A DNA stretch of 64,000 bases from Leminorella richardii. GTDB lineage: Bacteria; Pseudomonadota; Gammaproteobacteria; Enterobacterales; Enterobacteriaceae. Below the pieces are notes generated by a model, which saw nothing but the letters and a program-made list of their open reading frames with translations, ran no database searches and was not told where the DNA came from. How positions within the stretch are numbered: position 1 is the first letter of the stretch; each line of letters begins with the position of its first letter. The stretch covers positions 3,495,001 to 3,559,000 of the forward strand of contig NZ_LS483470.1 in NCBI RefSeq assembly GCF_900478135.1, read 5' to 3'. Both the position numbers and the translations under genes were made by a program. Shown piece by piece: positions 54,443 to 62,592 of this stretch.

Positions 54443-55150
54443 CTAGCTGGCCGCCGCCATAATTGCCTCGCTGTATGCCCGTAAATAGCGTTCACCCGTA
54501 GCGTCGTTAATCAGCATATTGCGATCAATGCGCAGTGTGACTTTTTGCCCCTTTATTGTTGTAACAATCTGCTTATTGTCAGCAGAGAGCATCCAGGTCA
54601 GTGGCTGGCACTCTTTCTCTCCTTTCGGGCAAATTTGGCTGTACTCGCTTTGCTGATACAGCATCAGGAAAGTAGGTGACGTTTCGCCATCTGGGGCAGG
54701 AAAAGAAGATGTAAACGCATCAAGCGACGCAAAGCAGGACGTGTCGCTGTTTTCAGGGCAAAGGTAATAGAGTCCGGGAATAAAAGACGCGTCTTCATCC
54801 AGCGTCAGCACAAACGTTCCACTCTTGGGATCGTCGAGCAGCGCACTATTTTCACGTACGGTCATCGCCATCTTCGAGCCATCGTCGAGGCTTATTTCCA
54901 GCCTGTCGCCCATAACTTCCCAAAAAAAGCCCGTTCTCTCGGCCCGAAAAAGAATGCGCCCGGTATGGTTTTTTTCAAAGTAGTAAGACTCGTTTTCGTG
55001 CAGTGACTTACCCTGACGGCAGTCAGCCAGTTCGCCATTGCACAAACGGTATTCTCCGGTCTTGAATTCCGCCGTTTCCGCCTGACTGAAAAAAGAGCAC
55101 AGCGACAGCGCACCCGCAAGCAGCGACAGTACAGTTCGAGATTTGAACAT
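54443..55150 (-). CDS. Exported protein of unknown function
   Basis: A 235-residue protein with a Sec signal peptide (about residues 1-25, ending FSQA). It has several cysteines that could form disulfides (CNGELADC, CPENSDTSC, CPKGEKEC), each pair 7-9 residues apart, as in a small repeated beta-rich unit. The start at 55150 follows GGAGGG at six bases; an ATG four codons upstream overlaps that ribosome binding site. It lies between coaA and birA, where E. coli has no gene. Confidence 0.75.
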   Translation of the reverse strand: MFKSRTVLSLLAGALSLCSFFSQAETAEFKTGEYRLCNGELADCRQGKSLHENESYYFEKNHTGRILFRAERTGFFWEVMGDRLEISLDDGSKMAMTVRENSALLDDPKSGTFVLTLDEDASFIPGLYYLCPENSDTSCFASLDAFTSSFPAPDGETSPTFLMLYQQSEYSQICPKGEKECQPLTWMLSADNKQIVTTIKGQKVTLRIDRNMLINDATGERYLRAYSEAIMAAAS

Positions 55151-55220
55151 AACACCCTCCATTGGCTTATAGATATGTTAAACAGCTTTCAGTTTTCCCA
55201 TGCAAGCGTATGGGAGCATC

Positions 55221-56192
55221 CTAGAGATCGCGATCATCAGGCCTTAGTGAAATCTCACCACCGATATATGGCTGAATCTCACCGTCCTGCTCCAGCAAAA
55301 GCGCCCCTTGCTTATCAATACCGCGGGCGATACCGAATATTTGACGCTCTCCTATCAAGAGTTTCACCGGGCGGTCAATAAAGTTGTCCAGCGTGCGCCA
55401 GCGGGAAACAAAGGGAGCCAGCCCCTGCTGCTCAAACTGCACCAGCGTATCTCTCAGCGCGGTAATCAGACGGGCGACCAGCAGGTTTCTGTCGATATTC
55501 AGGCCGCCCTCCGTCAGGTTTGCCCAGCGCTGGTTCACTACGCTGCTGTCCGGCTCGCGCATGGCGAGATTAATGCCGGCACCGATGACAACGTTCGCCG
55601 CGTCACCGGTTTTACCAGTCAGCTCAACCAATATTCCCGCCAGCTTGCAGTCGTTCATGTAGAGATCGTTCGGCCATTTGACCTTGACGTCTTTCGCGCC
55701 CAGCTCGCGCAACACTTCAGCCATCACAATGCCGACTGCCAGGCTAAGCCCTACGGCCGCCGCTGGCCCCTGCTCTAATCGCCAGTACATGGAAAGATAG
55801 AGGTTAGAACCAAACGGCGAGAACCACTGCCGACCGCGACGCCCACGCCCCGCCTGCTGAAACTCGGCTACGCACGCCTCGCCGGAGCGCAGAGATCCGA
55901 TTCTGTCCATCAAATACTGGTTGGTGGAATCCACCACTGGCAGCACCGTAACGCCCCCTTCCGGCAGGCTCTTGGAAATAGCTTCCGCGTCTAAAAGCTG
56001 AAGCGGCGCGGCCAGGCTGTATCCCTTGCCCGTCACGGTAAACACGTCCAGCCCCCAGTCGCGCAGAGTTTGCATATACTTGTTGATCGCAGCGCGGCTC
56101 ATGCCCAGCGCCTGTCCTATTTGTTCGCCAGAATGAAACTCACCGTCAGAAAGGATTTTCACTAGCTGAAGCGGAACGGCAATGTTCTTCAT
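55221..56192 (-). CDS. birA: Biotin-protein ligase / biotin operon repressor BirA
   Basis: Attaches biotin to BCCP and represses the bio operon. It has 323 residues (E. coli 321): an N-terminal winged helix (GEQIGQALGMSRAAINKYMQ), the biotinyl-AMP loop (QAGRGRRGRQW) and the catalytic KWPNDLY segment. Its start overlaps the murB stop by four bases. Confidence 0.97.
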   Translation of the reverse strand: MKNIAVPLQLVKILSDGEFHSGEQIGQALGMSRAAINKYMQTLRDWGLDVFTVTGKGYSLAAPLQLLDAEAISKSLPEGGVTVLPVVDSTNQYLMDRIGSLRSGEACVAEFQQAGRGRRGRQWFSPFGSNLYLSMYWRLEQGPAAAVGLSLAVGIVMAEVLRELGAKDVKVKWPNDLYMNDCKLAGILVELTGKTGDAANVVIGAGINLAMREPDSSVVNQRWANLTEGGLNIDRNLLVARLITALRDTLVQFEQQGLAPFVSRWRTLDNFIDRPVKLLIGERQIFGIARGIDKQGALLLEQDGEIQPYIGGEISLRPDDRDL

Positions 56193-57226
56193 GACAGCAC
56201 CTCTACTGCGTTACGCTCCCCTTCCCGACCGATAAAGCGCACTTCCGGCTCCAGCCAGACGTTAAAGGTTTCGCCAACGCGATTTCTCACATAGGCCGCC
56301 AGCTGAACCACGTCCTGAGAGGTTGCACCGTGTTGATTAATCAGTACCAGCGCCTGCTGCTGGTGAACCGCCGCGCCACCAATAACGTGTCCCTTTAATC
56401 TACAGCTATCGATAAGCCAGCCAGCCGCCAGCTTTTCCTGACCGTCTGCCTGTGGGTAGTGCGGAGCGTTAGGATAGTGCGCCAAAATAGACGCGAAGTC
56501 CGATGCGCTGACCACTGGGTTTTTAAAGAAGCTGCCGGCGTTACCGGTTACCGCCGGATCGGGCAGCTTGCTCATACGCATGGCGCATACTGAATCAAAC
56601 ACTTGAGAAGGCGTCACCGTGGCTGGGTCTAGTGCACGCAGATCGCCATAGCTCAACACTGGCTGCCAGCGTTTCGGTAACCGAAGCCCTACCGCGGTAA
56701 TAGCGTATCCGTCGCGATAACGGTGTTTAAACACGCTTTCGCGATAGCCAAACTCACACTCGGCAGCGGAGAGTCGACGCGTTTCACCACTTTCCAGATT
56801 CAGCACGTCAACGTAGTCGCAGACGTCTTTCAACTCTACGCCGTAGGCGCCGATATTTTGAATCGGCGCTGAGCCCGTGCAGCCAGGAATAAGCGCTAGG
56901 TTCTCAAGCCCCCCCATACCAAGGGAAAGCGTATGGCGCACCAGCTCGTGCCAGTTTTCACCCGCGCCCACGTGGATTTGCCACGCATCGGGAGACTCCT
57001 TAACTTCTATTCCCTTGATGCGGTTGAGAACGATCCAGCCGCCAAAGTCCTCCAGAAACAGCATATTGCTGCCGCTGCCCAGCAGCAGCGTCGCCTTACC
57101 CTCTCGCTTTGCCTCCCGCCAGGCGCTTTGCAGCAACGAAGCGGAATCGGCCTCAATGACGCGCTCGGCGTAAACCGGCAGCCCAAAGGTGTGCAGACGT
57201 TGAATAGAAACGGGAGAAGAAGGCAT
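56189..57226 (-). CDS. murB: UDP-N-acetylenolpyruvoylglucosamine reductase MurB
   Basis: Flavoenzyme that forms UDP-MurNAc for peptidoglycan. It has 345 residues (E. coli 342) with FAD-binding LLGSGSNMLF, the proton-donor serine in GNAGSFFKNPV and the C-terminal catalytic glutamate in EPEVRFIG. It is co-transcribed with birA. The 143 bp upstream hold no rRNA gene, unlike the E. coli rrnB-murB junction. Confidence 0.97.
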   Translation of the reverse strand: MPSSPVSIQRLHTFGLPVYAERVIEADSASLLQSAWREAKREGKATLLLGSGSNMLFLEDFGGWIVLNRIKGIEVKESPDAWQIHVGAGENWHELVRHTLSLGMGGLENLALIPGCTGSAPIQNIGAYGVELKDVCDYVDVLNLESGETRRLSAAECEFGYRESVFKHRYRDGYAITAVGLRLPKRWQPVLSYGDLRALDPATVTPSQVFDSVCAMRMSKLPDPAVTGNAGSFFKNPVVSASDFASILAHYPNAPHYPQADGQEKLAAGWLIDSCRLKGHVIGGAAVHQQQALVLINQHGATSQDVVQLAAYVRNRVGETFNVWLEPEVRFIGREGERNAVEVLS

Positions 57227-57369
57227 AGCGGGTTCCGGGTTATCGTTTGTACAAATCAGTGCGATGTATTGGGGTCTAGTCTACCCGATCGGAGGAATTA
57301 ATGGCTAGGCTGTGTACCGCAATTGTACGCAGGTGGCGCTGCCAGACAGTTACAGCACACTGCGCAAGC

Positions 57370-57642
57370 TTAATACTTAATGCTGAAACTCGCACAGTCG
57401 CGGTAGGGGCGAGGCTCTATGAGCACGCGTTCAACTCTGGCGGATCGGGGGCCAACCTTTAACCACGCAATCAGCTTTTCTACCTGCTCCCGCTCACCGC
57501 AGGCCAACACTTCCACACGGCCGTCATCCATATTGTAGGCATAGCCTGTAACCCCCAGCGCCCGCGCCTGAAGCTGAGTGAAGTAGCGAAAACCAACACC
57601 TTGGACGACCCCGGATACATAGGCCATATAGCAAACGCTCAT
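57370..57642 (-). CDS. yccX: Acylphosphatase
   Basis: A small hydrolase of acyl phosphates with 90 residues (E. coli YccX 92). The active-site Arg lies in SGVVQGVGFRYFTQ and the Asn in TGYAYNMDDGRVEV. It is a single-gene unit. Confidence 0.93.
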   Translation of the reverse strand: MSVCYMAYVSGVVQGVGFRYFTQLQARALGVTGYAYNMDDGRVEVLACGEREQVEKLIAWLKVGPRSARVERVLIEPRPYRDCASFSIKY

Positions 57643-57758
57643 TTCAGTCTCCTTATTTAAGGTTTGCGCTCAAAGAAGACTAACGCCGATTTGTCGATCT
57701 CGCTATCATGACAGTAAGTTCATTCGACATCTTTCCATGTGCCTAAAAGGAGCTCGGC

Positions 57759-58337
57759 ATGTTTAAAAATATTTTCGGTAAGAAAGCAGAAGAAAAACAT
57801 TTTGTCACCGTGACGCTTAATGCCCGGCTTCAGCCAACTCATAGAGGTGATTTGGAAGATGCGCTGGAGAAAGTTTTAGAGCGCTACACCATCGGCCACG
57901 TCAGCGGCGGCGGCTCTTTACTCACTGACGATGGCGAAGTCAGTGAGTGCGACATTGAAATTGATGCAACGGACGTCAGCGAACAGGCGATAGGCCACAT
58001 TCTCGGCTTTCTGGAAAAAGCTCTCGCGCCCAAAGGTTCCCGGTTACGCGTCGATGACCGTACGATCCCCTTCGGGCATCAAGAAGGGTTAGCACTCTAT
58101 CTCAACGGCACCGATTTGCCGGATGACGTTTATCAAAACAGCGACGTTAACGTCGTCTGGAGCGAAGTGGAAAAGGCACTTGGAGAAGAGGGCTCCATTC
58201 ATAGCTATTATCAGGGCAACAAAGAGACAGCACTTTACCTGTACGGCAGCAGTTTCGCCACCATGCGCGCGCTTATCCAACCGTTTCTCGACGACTATCC
58301 CCTGTGCCAGCGCTGCCGGATTGAACAGGTTGCCTAA
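57759..58337 (+). CDS. Conserved protein of unknown function
   Basis: A 192-residue cytoplasmic protein I cannot assign. The N-terminal half (VTVTLNARLQPTHRGDLEDA) and the SGGGSLLTDDGEVSECDIEI segment look like a two-strand alpha/beta fold. The C-terminal half begins LALYLNGTDLPDDVYQNSD. No catalytic motif or signal peptide. A good AAAGGAGC ribosome binding site precedes the start. A protein sharing this shape was not recalled with a known function. Confidence 0.75.
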   Translation: MFKNIFGKKAEEKHFVTVTLNARLQPTHRGDLEDALEKVLERYTIGHVSGGGSLLTDDGEVSECDIEIDATDVSEQAIGHILGFLEKALAPKGSRLRVDDRTIPFGHQEGLALYLNGTDLPDDVYQNSDVNVVWSEVEKALGEEGSIHSYYQGNKETALYLYGSSFATMRALIQPFLDDYPLCQRCRIEQVA

Positions 58338-58407
58338 CGCACGATATGTCAGGAAAAGAACACTATAGTTAAACAGCGATGCTATAAACAGCAAGGAACA
58401 GTCACCC

Positions 58408-59367
58408 ATGAAGAAATTCGCTTCTCGCGCACTACTGGCGCTAGCACTGACCGGATGTGCGTTTACCGCGCTGTCATCTGCCCCGACCAAGCAGGAGACG
58501 CAGGTCCCTGGCTACTACCGTATGTCGCTCGGCCAGTTTGAAGTCACTGCGCTGTACGACGGCTCTGTCAAGATCGGCACCAGTCTGTATAAAGGCATAA
58601 GTGCTAAAGACGCCAAAGCGCTGCTGGACAAAATGTACCTCAACAGTGACAGCGGAGTGCAGACCGCCGTTAACGCCTACCTGATTAATACCGGTAGCCG
58701 TCTGGTGCTGGTGGACTCCGGCGCGGCAAAGTGCTTTGGCCCAACGCTGGGATCAATAAAGGATAATCTACAGGCATCTGGCTATAAGCCAGAGCAGGTA
58801 GATACCGTGCTGCTGACTCACCTTCATCCCGATCACCTGTGCGGCATCACTGATAACGGAGCAATGGTCTTTCCTAACGCGACTATTTATGCCGCCAAAG
58901 CCGAAGCCGACTACTGGCTAAACCCGGAACAGGCAGCAAAAGCGCCGGATGACGCCAAGTCAACATTTACCGCTATCAAAACAGCCGTTACCCCTTATCA
59001 AACTGCCGGAAAGTTTAAGACGTATCAGCCTGCAGACGCACTGCTCGACGGCGTTACCGTGATGCCAACGCCGGGACACACGCCTGGCCACAGCTCTTAT
59101 CTGTTCACCTCTGGCGAACAGCGCCTGCTGGTTTGGGGAGACATCGTCCACAGCCATTCAGTGCAGTTTACCCGCCCAGAAGTCGCCATGGAGTTTGACG
59201 TTGATAGTAAAGAGGCGATAAAAACCCGCAAAATGATGTTCGCCAACGTGGCGAAAACCGATCTTTGGATAGCCGGAGCCCATCTGCCATTCCCCGGTAT
59301 TGGGCATGTAGGTGCGGACGCTCAGGGATATCGCTGGGTGCCGGTGGAGTATAGTCCGTTTAAATAA
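58408..59367 (+). CDS. Metallo-beta-lactamase-fold lipoprotein hydrolase
   Basis: A 319-residue exported protein with a lipobox-like signal (ALALTGC, Cys17). The MBL metal motif THLHPDHLCG (near residue 137), the second histidine in PTPGHTPGHSS, the Asp in VWGDIVHSH and the last His in GAHLPFPG form a complete two-metal site. The arrangement resembles AHL lactonase-like and other small MBL hydrolases. A quorum-quenching role is only one option; the substrate is unknown. Confidence 0.88.
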   Translation: MKKFASRALLALALTGCAFTALSSAPTKQETQVPGYYRMSLGQFEVTALYDGSVKIGTSLYKGISAKDAKALLDKMYLNSDSGVQTAVNAYLINTGSRLVLVDSGAAKCFGPTLGSIKDNLQASGYKPEQVDTVLLTHLHPDHLCGITDNGAMVFPNATIYAAKAEADYWLNPEQAAKAPDDAKSTFTAIKTAVTPYQTAGKFKTYQPADALLDGVTVMPTPGHTPGHSSYLFTSGEQRLLVWGDIVHSHSVQFTRPEVAMEFDVDSKEAIKTRKMMFANVAKTDLWIAGAHLPFPGIGHVGADAQGYRWVPVEYSPFK

Positions 59368-59397
59368 GGCCATACTGGTTTAAGAAGGCGTTTATTA

Positions 59398-59420
59398 AAG
59401 GGGGAATCGGCTTCCCCCTT
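59398..59420. terminator. Shared terminator of the MBL gene and toxin mRNA
   Basis: A 9-bp stem (AAGGGGGAA/TTCCCCCTT, loop of five) lies between the convergent MBL gene and the toxin mRNA. On the minus strand it is followed by TAATAAA, on the plus strand by AGG, so it looks more useful for the toxin mRNA. Confidence 0.65.
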
Positions 59421-59441
59421 AGGTACGTTTCAACCCGCGAA

Positions 59442-59531
59442 CTACTTCAACAGATCGATCAACCGCAGCAGAGCCAGCAACAGCTCCAGCACGGCAATGA
59501 GTACAACCAGCTTACGCATCAGTGTGTCCAT
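59442..59531 (-). CDS. DinQ/TisB-like small membrane toxin
   Basis: A 29-residue hydrophobic peptide (MDTLMRKLVVLIAVLELLLA then LLRLIDLLK) with one membrane helix. The LIA-LEL-LL-LLxLLN-like pattern recalls DinQ (LIALLELIRFLLQLLN), and the length and charge recall TisB. AAGGAGAG lies six bases before the ATG. A long leader precedes it, and a complementary RNA is encoded divergently. DinQ and TisB depolarise the inner membrane when over-produced; toxicity here is inferred. Confidence 0.75.
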   Translation of the reverse strand: MDTLMRKLVVLIAVLELLLALLRLIDLLK

Positions 59532-59604
59532 CCGCTCTCCTTCTTGAAGGAGCGCAACGCCAACATCTTATCCTTACGCCGCCTGTCGATGCTGGTGTAC
59601 ATTT

Positions 59605-59624
59605 GTTGAGTCATGTTGTCGCAC
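59605..59624 (-). promoter_or_regulatory. Antisense-RNA target in the toxin mRNA leader
   Basis: The plus-strand text GTTGAGTCATGTTGTCGCAC matches the 5' end of the divergent small RNA (59774-59793) at 19 of 20 positions, so that RNA can pair with this part of the toxin mRNA leader, about 75 bases upstream of the toxin start. The mRNA's own 5' end (59694-59710) is also partly complementary to it. Confidence 0.75.
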
Positions 59625-59717
59625 TCCAGACCGGGACACCGCCTGCGGCACCACCCGTCCGGCAGCCAGGGCTTAAAATCGGTTTGATCTGAAGTGCGAT
59701 AAACTCAACGTTTCGCA

Positions 59718-59767
59718 TTATAGAGTGGGGTTATTGATTTGCAACGGGGGATAAAGGGGGTTAAAAT
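59718..59767. promoter_or_regulatory. Divergent promoters sharing one palindromic -35 hexamer
   Basis: TTGCAA (59740-59745) is its own reverse complement and can serve as -35 in both directions. To the right TAAAAT (59762-59767) lies at 16-bp spacing and starts the small RNA near 59774. To the left, on the minus strand, TATAAT (59718-59723) lies at 16-bp spacing and starts the toxin mRNA near 59711. Both transcripts would then begin with GTTGAGTT. Confidence 0.7.
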
Positions 59768-59773
59768 CATGTC

Positions 59774-59867
59774 GTTGAGTTATGTTGTCGCACAACGCCG
59801 CTTAAGCCGTTACCTGCAGCCTAAGGGCAAAAAAATAAGAATCCCCGTCTCACCAGCGGGGATTTTT
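59774..59867 (+). ncRNA. Candidate antisense antitoxin RNA (AgrB/IstR-like)
   Basis: About 94 nucleotides from the predicted start to the T-run of a clear Rho-independent terminator (stem ATCCCCG/CGGGGAT, 59840-59862, then TTTTTG). Its first 20 bases are complementary to the toxin mRNA leader with one mismatch. Divergent location, a short length and leader pairing match the AgrB-dinQ and IstR-tisB systems. Expression is not shown. Confidence 0.7.
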
Positions 59868-59912
59868 GTTTTCTGCGATATATCTCCAAAAATAATGGCG
59901 GCGCTTCCTGCC

Positions 59913-60464
59913 TTAAAAAGTCTCTCTCCCCTGCCTCCACGCTAATACAACCCCTACACCTCGTTCAATCGTCTCATTCGCCTGCTGAAACAGCTCCGCG
60001 TCACCCTGAGTCAACACCGCTAGCTGGCGGCGCTTTTCTGCCAGATAGCCTTCGGCAAAGGCAGGGTCAAAATCGGCCACGGTGCGGCAGTTGTCGATAA
60101 TGTCCGCCAGCTTAATGGTTTTCGCCTGCGGGCAGGCGAGCGCAGTGTGCCGGAGGTCGACAACAAAGCGCGCCTCTCTGTCACCGTCTCGCTCAGCGCT
60201 GACCTTAGTGACCATCGCCACATACTGAGCAACCGACTCACCGAACAGGTGAAAAATGTCGTCGATAAGAACGTCGGTGTCCTCCACCGTATCGTGCAGC
60301 CAGGCAGCGGCCAGCATTTCTGGCGTATGGGGCACTGAGCGCACCAGTTCTACCACCGCGGCAGGGTGCACAATATAGGGCGCCAGCGTGTACTTCCGCC
60401 GCTGGTTAGCTTCCCCATGAACTCGGGAGGCGAACTCTCGCGCGCGTTTTTCAAGATCGCTCAT
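59913..60464 (-). CDS. Small HD-domain hydrolase (MESH1/SpoT-hydrolase-like)
   Basis: A 183-residue protein consisting only of an HD domain. RKYTLAPYIVHPAAVVELV, AAWLHDTVEDTD and IKLADIIDN correspond to the metal-binding histidines and HD pair of SpoT-type (p)ppGpp hydrolases and MESH1 (small alarmone hydrolases). No synthetase domain. The start at 60464 is supported by GGGGAGGTG directly before ATG. Substrate is inferred; NADPH or other nucleotides are alternatives. It follows the sigma-54 activator gene by 16 bp. Confidence 0.8.
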   Translation of the reverse strand: MSDLEKRAREFASRVHGEANQRRKYTLAPYIVHPAAVVELVRSVPHTPEMLAAAWLHDTVEDTDVLIDDIFHLFGESVAQYVAMVTKVSAERDGDREARFVVDLRHTALACPQAKTIKLADIIDNCRTVADFDPAFAEGYLAEKRRQLAVLTQGDAELFQQANETIERGVGVVLAWRQGRETF

Positions 60465-60480
60465 CACCTCTCCCCTTTCA

Positions 60481-62226
60481 TCAGGCCAGATCGTAGCGCT
60501 TAATCTTGCGATACAGCGTTGCAATACCAATACCCAAGTGCTCCGCTGCCCGCTTCTTTCCTTCAACATCGTGACCAAACTGCGTTAAAGCCAGCGCGAT
60601 AGCCTCTTTTTCAGCGGGTATGGCCGCGCCCTTAAGTGGAGACGCAGACTTGTTCGTCAACATGCGCTCTGTCGCGTGCAGTAAGTGAGGGGGTAAATGG
60701 CTGGCGTTGATGCCGGACGCGTCGCCCTGCATCACGTAGATATACTCAATCACGTTGCGCAGCTCGCGAATATTGCCCGGCCAATGATAAGCATACAGCA
60801 GGTTAATCACGTCCGCAGGCAGCTTTTGCCTCGGCCTCTGATAGCTGTCGGAGAACTCGTCAGCGAAATATTGCGCCAATGTGGCGATGTCTTCTTTACG
60901 CTCCCGCAGTGAAGGAAGCTCTAATGGCACCACGTTCAGACGGTAGTAAAGATCCTGCCGGAACTGGCCGTTCTCAACCATGTCGTACAGGTTTTTATTG
61001 GTGGCGGCAATAATGCGTACGTCGATATTAATTACGTTGTTAGAGCCTACCCGCGTAATAGCCTTCTCTTGCAAAACCCGCAGCAGCTTGGCCTGAAGGT
61101 GCAGCGGCATATCGCCGATTTCGTCTAAAAACAGGCTGCCGCCGTGAGCCAGTTCGAATTTACCCACTCGCCCTTTTGGATCCGCGCCGCTGAACGCGCC
61201 GCGCACGTAGCCGAACAGCTCGCTTTCCAGCAGCTGTTCGGGAATGGCTGCACAGTTAATGGTGACAAACGGCTGCGCCTTGCGCGGACTGTTTTGATGA
61301 ATAGCGAACGCCACCACCTCTTTCCCCGCGCCGCTCTCACCGGTAATCAGCACGCTGGCGTAGCTGTCCGCCACTTTGCCAATGGTGTTTCGAAGCTGCT
61401 CCATCGGGCGGGAATGCCCTACTAGCCGAGCGCGGTCGTCAAACTCATTGGCAGGCAGTGTGACTTTGCTCATGTAGTCGCGGGCATCGTGGAAAATGAC
61501 CATCGTCAGGCTGTCTTTATCAAATGACGACAGGGATATTTGCTTACACAGCACGTGATGGCGCTGCCCTTCCAGCGTTAGCCACGCTTCCTCATCGCCG
61601 TACAGCACGTCCCCGGTCATTTCGATCTCAAGCGCCATTCCCACCACTTCGCGGTTAAACAGGCGTTCAGCCGACAGGTTGGCGTGCCAGATGCGGTTCT
61701 GGCCATCGATCGCCACCACGCCGCGATCCATCGCGTCAATAAGACGACGAAACGCGCCCAGCGTCTCCTGCGCTCGCAGTCTCTCGAGGCATTCGAACAC
61801 CTTGCTGGAAATCATCTCGGCAATCTGTTCAATGAAGGTGATGAACTTATCGATTTGATTAAGCAGAACCTGACGCTGCTCCATGGAAGAACAGATGATG
61901 CCAATAACGCCGATGACGCGATCGTTCAGAAAAATTGGCGCGTTTAAATCCAGCACTTCAGAGCAGTAAAGATGCTTCTCACAGCTGCGGCAGAGAATAT
62001 TCTCACCGGGGTTCTCTATCAGTACCGTTTTCTGTACCTGTAAAACGTGGCGGTAAATATAGCCGTTTTTTGCCACGTTCTGATTGAGCATGTGGCGATA
62101 TTTACCCGTCCCGGCGATGCGAATGAGCGACTCGTCGATGATTTCAACGTCGGTCCCAGTAATGCCGGAAATGGCGTCCGCATAGTTACAGATATCGTCC
62201 TGAATATTGCTTAATACCGAGATCAC
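60481..62226 (-). CDS. Sigma-54-dependent activator, YgeV-like
   Basis: A 581-residue enhancer-binding protein. The N-terminal sensor region contains CRSCEKHLYCSE, a cysteine cluster that could bind metal or sense redox, then a PAS domain (about residues 160-240). The AAA+ domain has Walker A GESGAGKE, the sigma-54 contact loop GAFSGA (Thr replaced by Ser) and LFLDEIGDM; a Fis-type HTH ends the protein (KRAAEHLGIGIATLYRKIK). The start is GTG. It is divergent from dpaL, whose promoter is sigma-54 type, so dpaL is the obvious target. It resembles E. coli YgeV. Confidence 0.88.
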   Translation of the reverse strand: MISVLSNIQDDICNYADAISGITGTDVEIIDESLIRIAGTGKYRHMLNQNVAKNGYIYRHVLQVQKTVLIENPGENILCRSCEKHLYCSEVLDLNAPIFLNDRVIGVIGIICSSMEQRQVLLNQIDKFITFIEQIAEMISSKVFECLERLRAQETLGAFRRLIDAMDRGVVAIDGQNRIWHANLSAERLFNREVVGMALEIEMTGDVLYGDEEAWLTLEGQRHHVLCKQISLSSFDKDSLTMVIFHDARDYMSKVTLPANEFDDRARLVGHSRPMEQLRNTIGKVADSYASVLITGESGAGKEVVAFAIHQNSPRKAQPFVTINCAAIPEQLLESELFGYVRGAFSGADPKGRVGKFELAHGGSLFLDEIGDMPLHLQAKLLRVLQEKAITRVGSNNVINIDVRIIAATNKNLYDMVENGQFRQDLYYRLNVVPLELPSLRERKEDIATLAQYFADEFSDSYQRPRQKLPADVINLLYAYHWPGNIRELRNVIEYIYVMQGDASGINASHLPPHLLHATERMLTNKSASPLKGAAIPAEKEAIALALTQFGHDVEGKKRAAEHLGIGIATLYRKIKRYDLA

Positions 62227-62254
62227 AACGGTTTCCCCCGATGGCTTCCCATAG

Positions 62255-62400
62255 TTATCAATAAATGATAATTATTGAATGGAGAATTAACGCATCCCCA
62301 AATCAACAGCATTATTCTATTGTATTTAAATAACTATTCTTATTTATCCATGTAGATCACATAAATTATCAATAGTGATAATTTATCACCCCATTGATAA
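62255..62400. promoter_or_regulatory. Three TTATCA/TGATAA dyads, candidate activator sites
   Basis: The palindromes are TTATCA-N5-TGATAA at 62255-62271, AAATTATCA-N4-TGATAATTT at 62363-62384 and TTATCA-N6-TGATAA at 62383-62400. They lie 98-243 bp upstream of the sigma-54 promoter, the usual range for enhancer sites. The remainder of the 366-bp gap (62227-62592) is A+T-rich without a gene. Confidence 0.6.
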
Positions 62401-62497
62401 TTTATTTTTTCTTCACGATTTCCCTCATTTAATTAACCCTAATAAAAAACATTACAAATCAATAAATAAAAGAAAAATAACGCCTTCTTTTTCAAAG

Positions 62498-62512
62498 TGG
62501 CACGCTGCTTGC
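62498..62512 (+). promoter_or_regulatory. Sigma-54 promoter of dpaL
   Basis: TGGCAC-N5-TTGC is a perfect -24/-12 match (62498-62503 and 62509-62512), 80 bp before the dpaL start. Confidence 0.9.
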
Positions 62513-62592
62513 TTTTCTATGACTATCGATAAACGCGATAAACATGCAGCCAAGGTGTTGCATCGAGTTAAAAACAATAATGAGGCTTTTTC

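Noticed and set aside
57227..57369. Remnant of an rRNA operon next to murB, as at the E. coli rrnB junction
   Set aside because: No 5S, 23S or 16S-like sequence is present in this interval.
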